A stretch of DNA of 13,207 nucleotides, from the NCBI GenBank assembly GCA_035942915.1, contig DASZCR010000334.1:1-13207 (forward strand). Reading direction: 5' to 3'. Positions 13,130-13,207 of this stretch are shown here, one piece after another. The stretch is from DASZCR01 sp035942915 (GTDB taxonomy: Bacteria; Acidobacteriota; Blastocatellia; Pyrinomonadales; Pyrinomonadaceae). Made by a program: the position numbers and the translations under genes. The notes beneath the pieces were generated by a model that was given only the letters and a program-made list of their open reading frames with translations, searched no databases and was not told where the DNA came from. Every line of letters starts with the position of its first letter. Positions within the stretch are counted from its first letter, which is position 1.

Positions 13130-13207
13130 CGGCGAGGATTTTCATTTAAGACAAGACTCGCCGCCCGAACTGAAAAGACCGGCGCAAAGCTCTCGGAAGC
13201 CTTGCGC
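13130..13207 (+). other. Two hairpins downstream of rpoC (window edge)
   Basis: After the rpoC stop no gene start is visible in the remaining 95 bases. CGGCGAG (13130-13136) pairs with CTCGCCG (13157-13163) across a 20-base AT-rich loop. GCGCAA (13182-13187) pairs with TTGCGC (13202-13207), continuing after one mismatch as GCT/AGC (13189-13191 with 13198-13200) around a six-base loop. The second hairpin ends exactly at the window edge, so a following T run that would make it a terminator cannot be checked. rpsL commonly comes next in bacteria, but it is not seen here. Confidence 0.35.

Overview
The window is a near-complete bacterial transcription/translation locus, all on the + strand: the 3' end of tuf, rpmG, tRNA-Trp(CCA), secE, nusG, rplK, rplA, rplJ, rplL, rpoB and rpoC. 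The order tuf-(rpmG)-trnW-secE-nusG-rplKAJL-rpoBC is the classical conserved arrangement. Every protein is full length and intact except EF-Tu, which is cut by the left edge. The DNA looks high-GC (about 60% by eye). An acidobacterial source, perhaps Blastocatellia-like, is my best inference. It rests on a cysteine-rich insertion near the N-terminus of RpoB, the sizes of RpoB (1492 aa) and RpoC (1414 aa), and heptamer-repeat hairpins between genes. I could not verify this by search.

Layout. 1-138 is the EF-Tu C-terminus; 215-367 rpmG; 440-512 tRNA-Trp; 567-908 secE; 923-1483 nusG, with its ribosome binding site on the secE stop codon; 1572-1997 rplK; 2081-2776 rplA; 2803-3345 rplJ; 3566-3958 rplL; 4298-8776 rpoB; 8868-13112 rpoC, with a GTG start. 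The last 95 bases hold no gene start that I can see. Functionally the locus supplies a translation elongation factor, the tRNA for Trp, a protein-export subunit, a transcription elongation factor, the L11/L1 and L10/L12 parts of the ribosomal GTPase region, and the two large RNA polymerase subunits.

The genes are ordinary; the interest lies in the spacers and in a sequence-wide bias. (1) Four copies of a long hairpin built from ordered heptamers (GTGATRG units and their complement) sit between genes: rpmG/trnW, nusG/rplK, and two between rplL and rpoB. The asymmetric hairpin loops suggest that one copy is inverted relative to the others, as expected of a mobile or copied element. One copy ends 10 bases before the rplK start codon, where no Shine-Dalgarno sequence is seen. 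The last copy has a perfect 27-bp stem just before the rpoB ribosome binding site. (2) The tetramer GATC occurs only once in 13.2 kb, where chance would give several tens. Isoleucine codons are chosen accordingly: ATT after a codon ending in G, ATC otherwise. (3) RpoB carries an inserted module with four CxC/CxxC knuckles, probably binding two zinc ions. (4) Several other spacers hold strong hairpins that could be regulatory RNA: rplK/rplA, rplJ/rplL, the rpoB leader and rpoB/rpoC.
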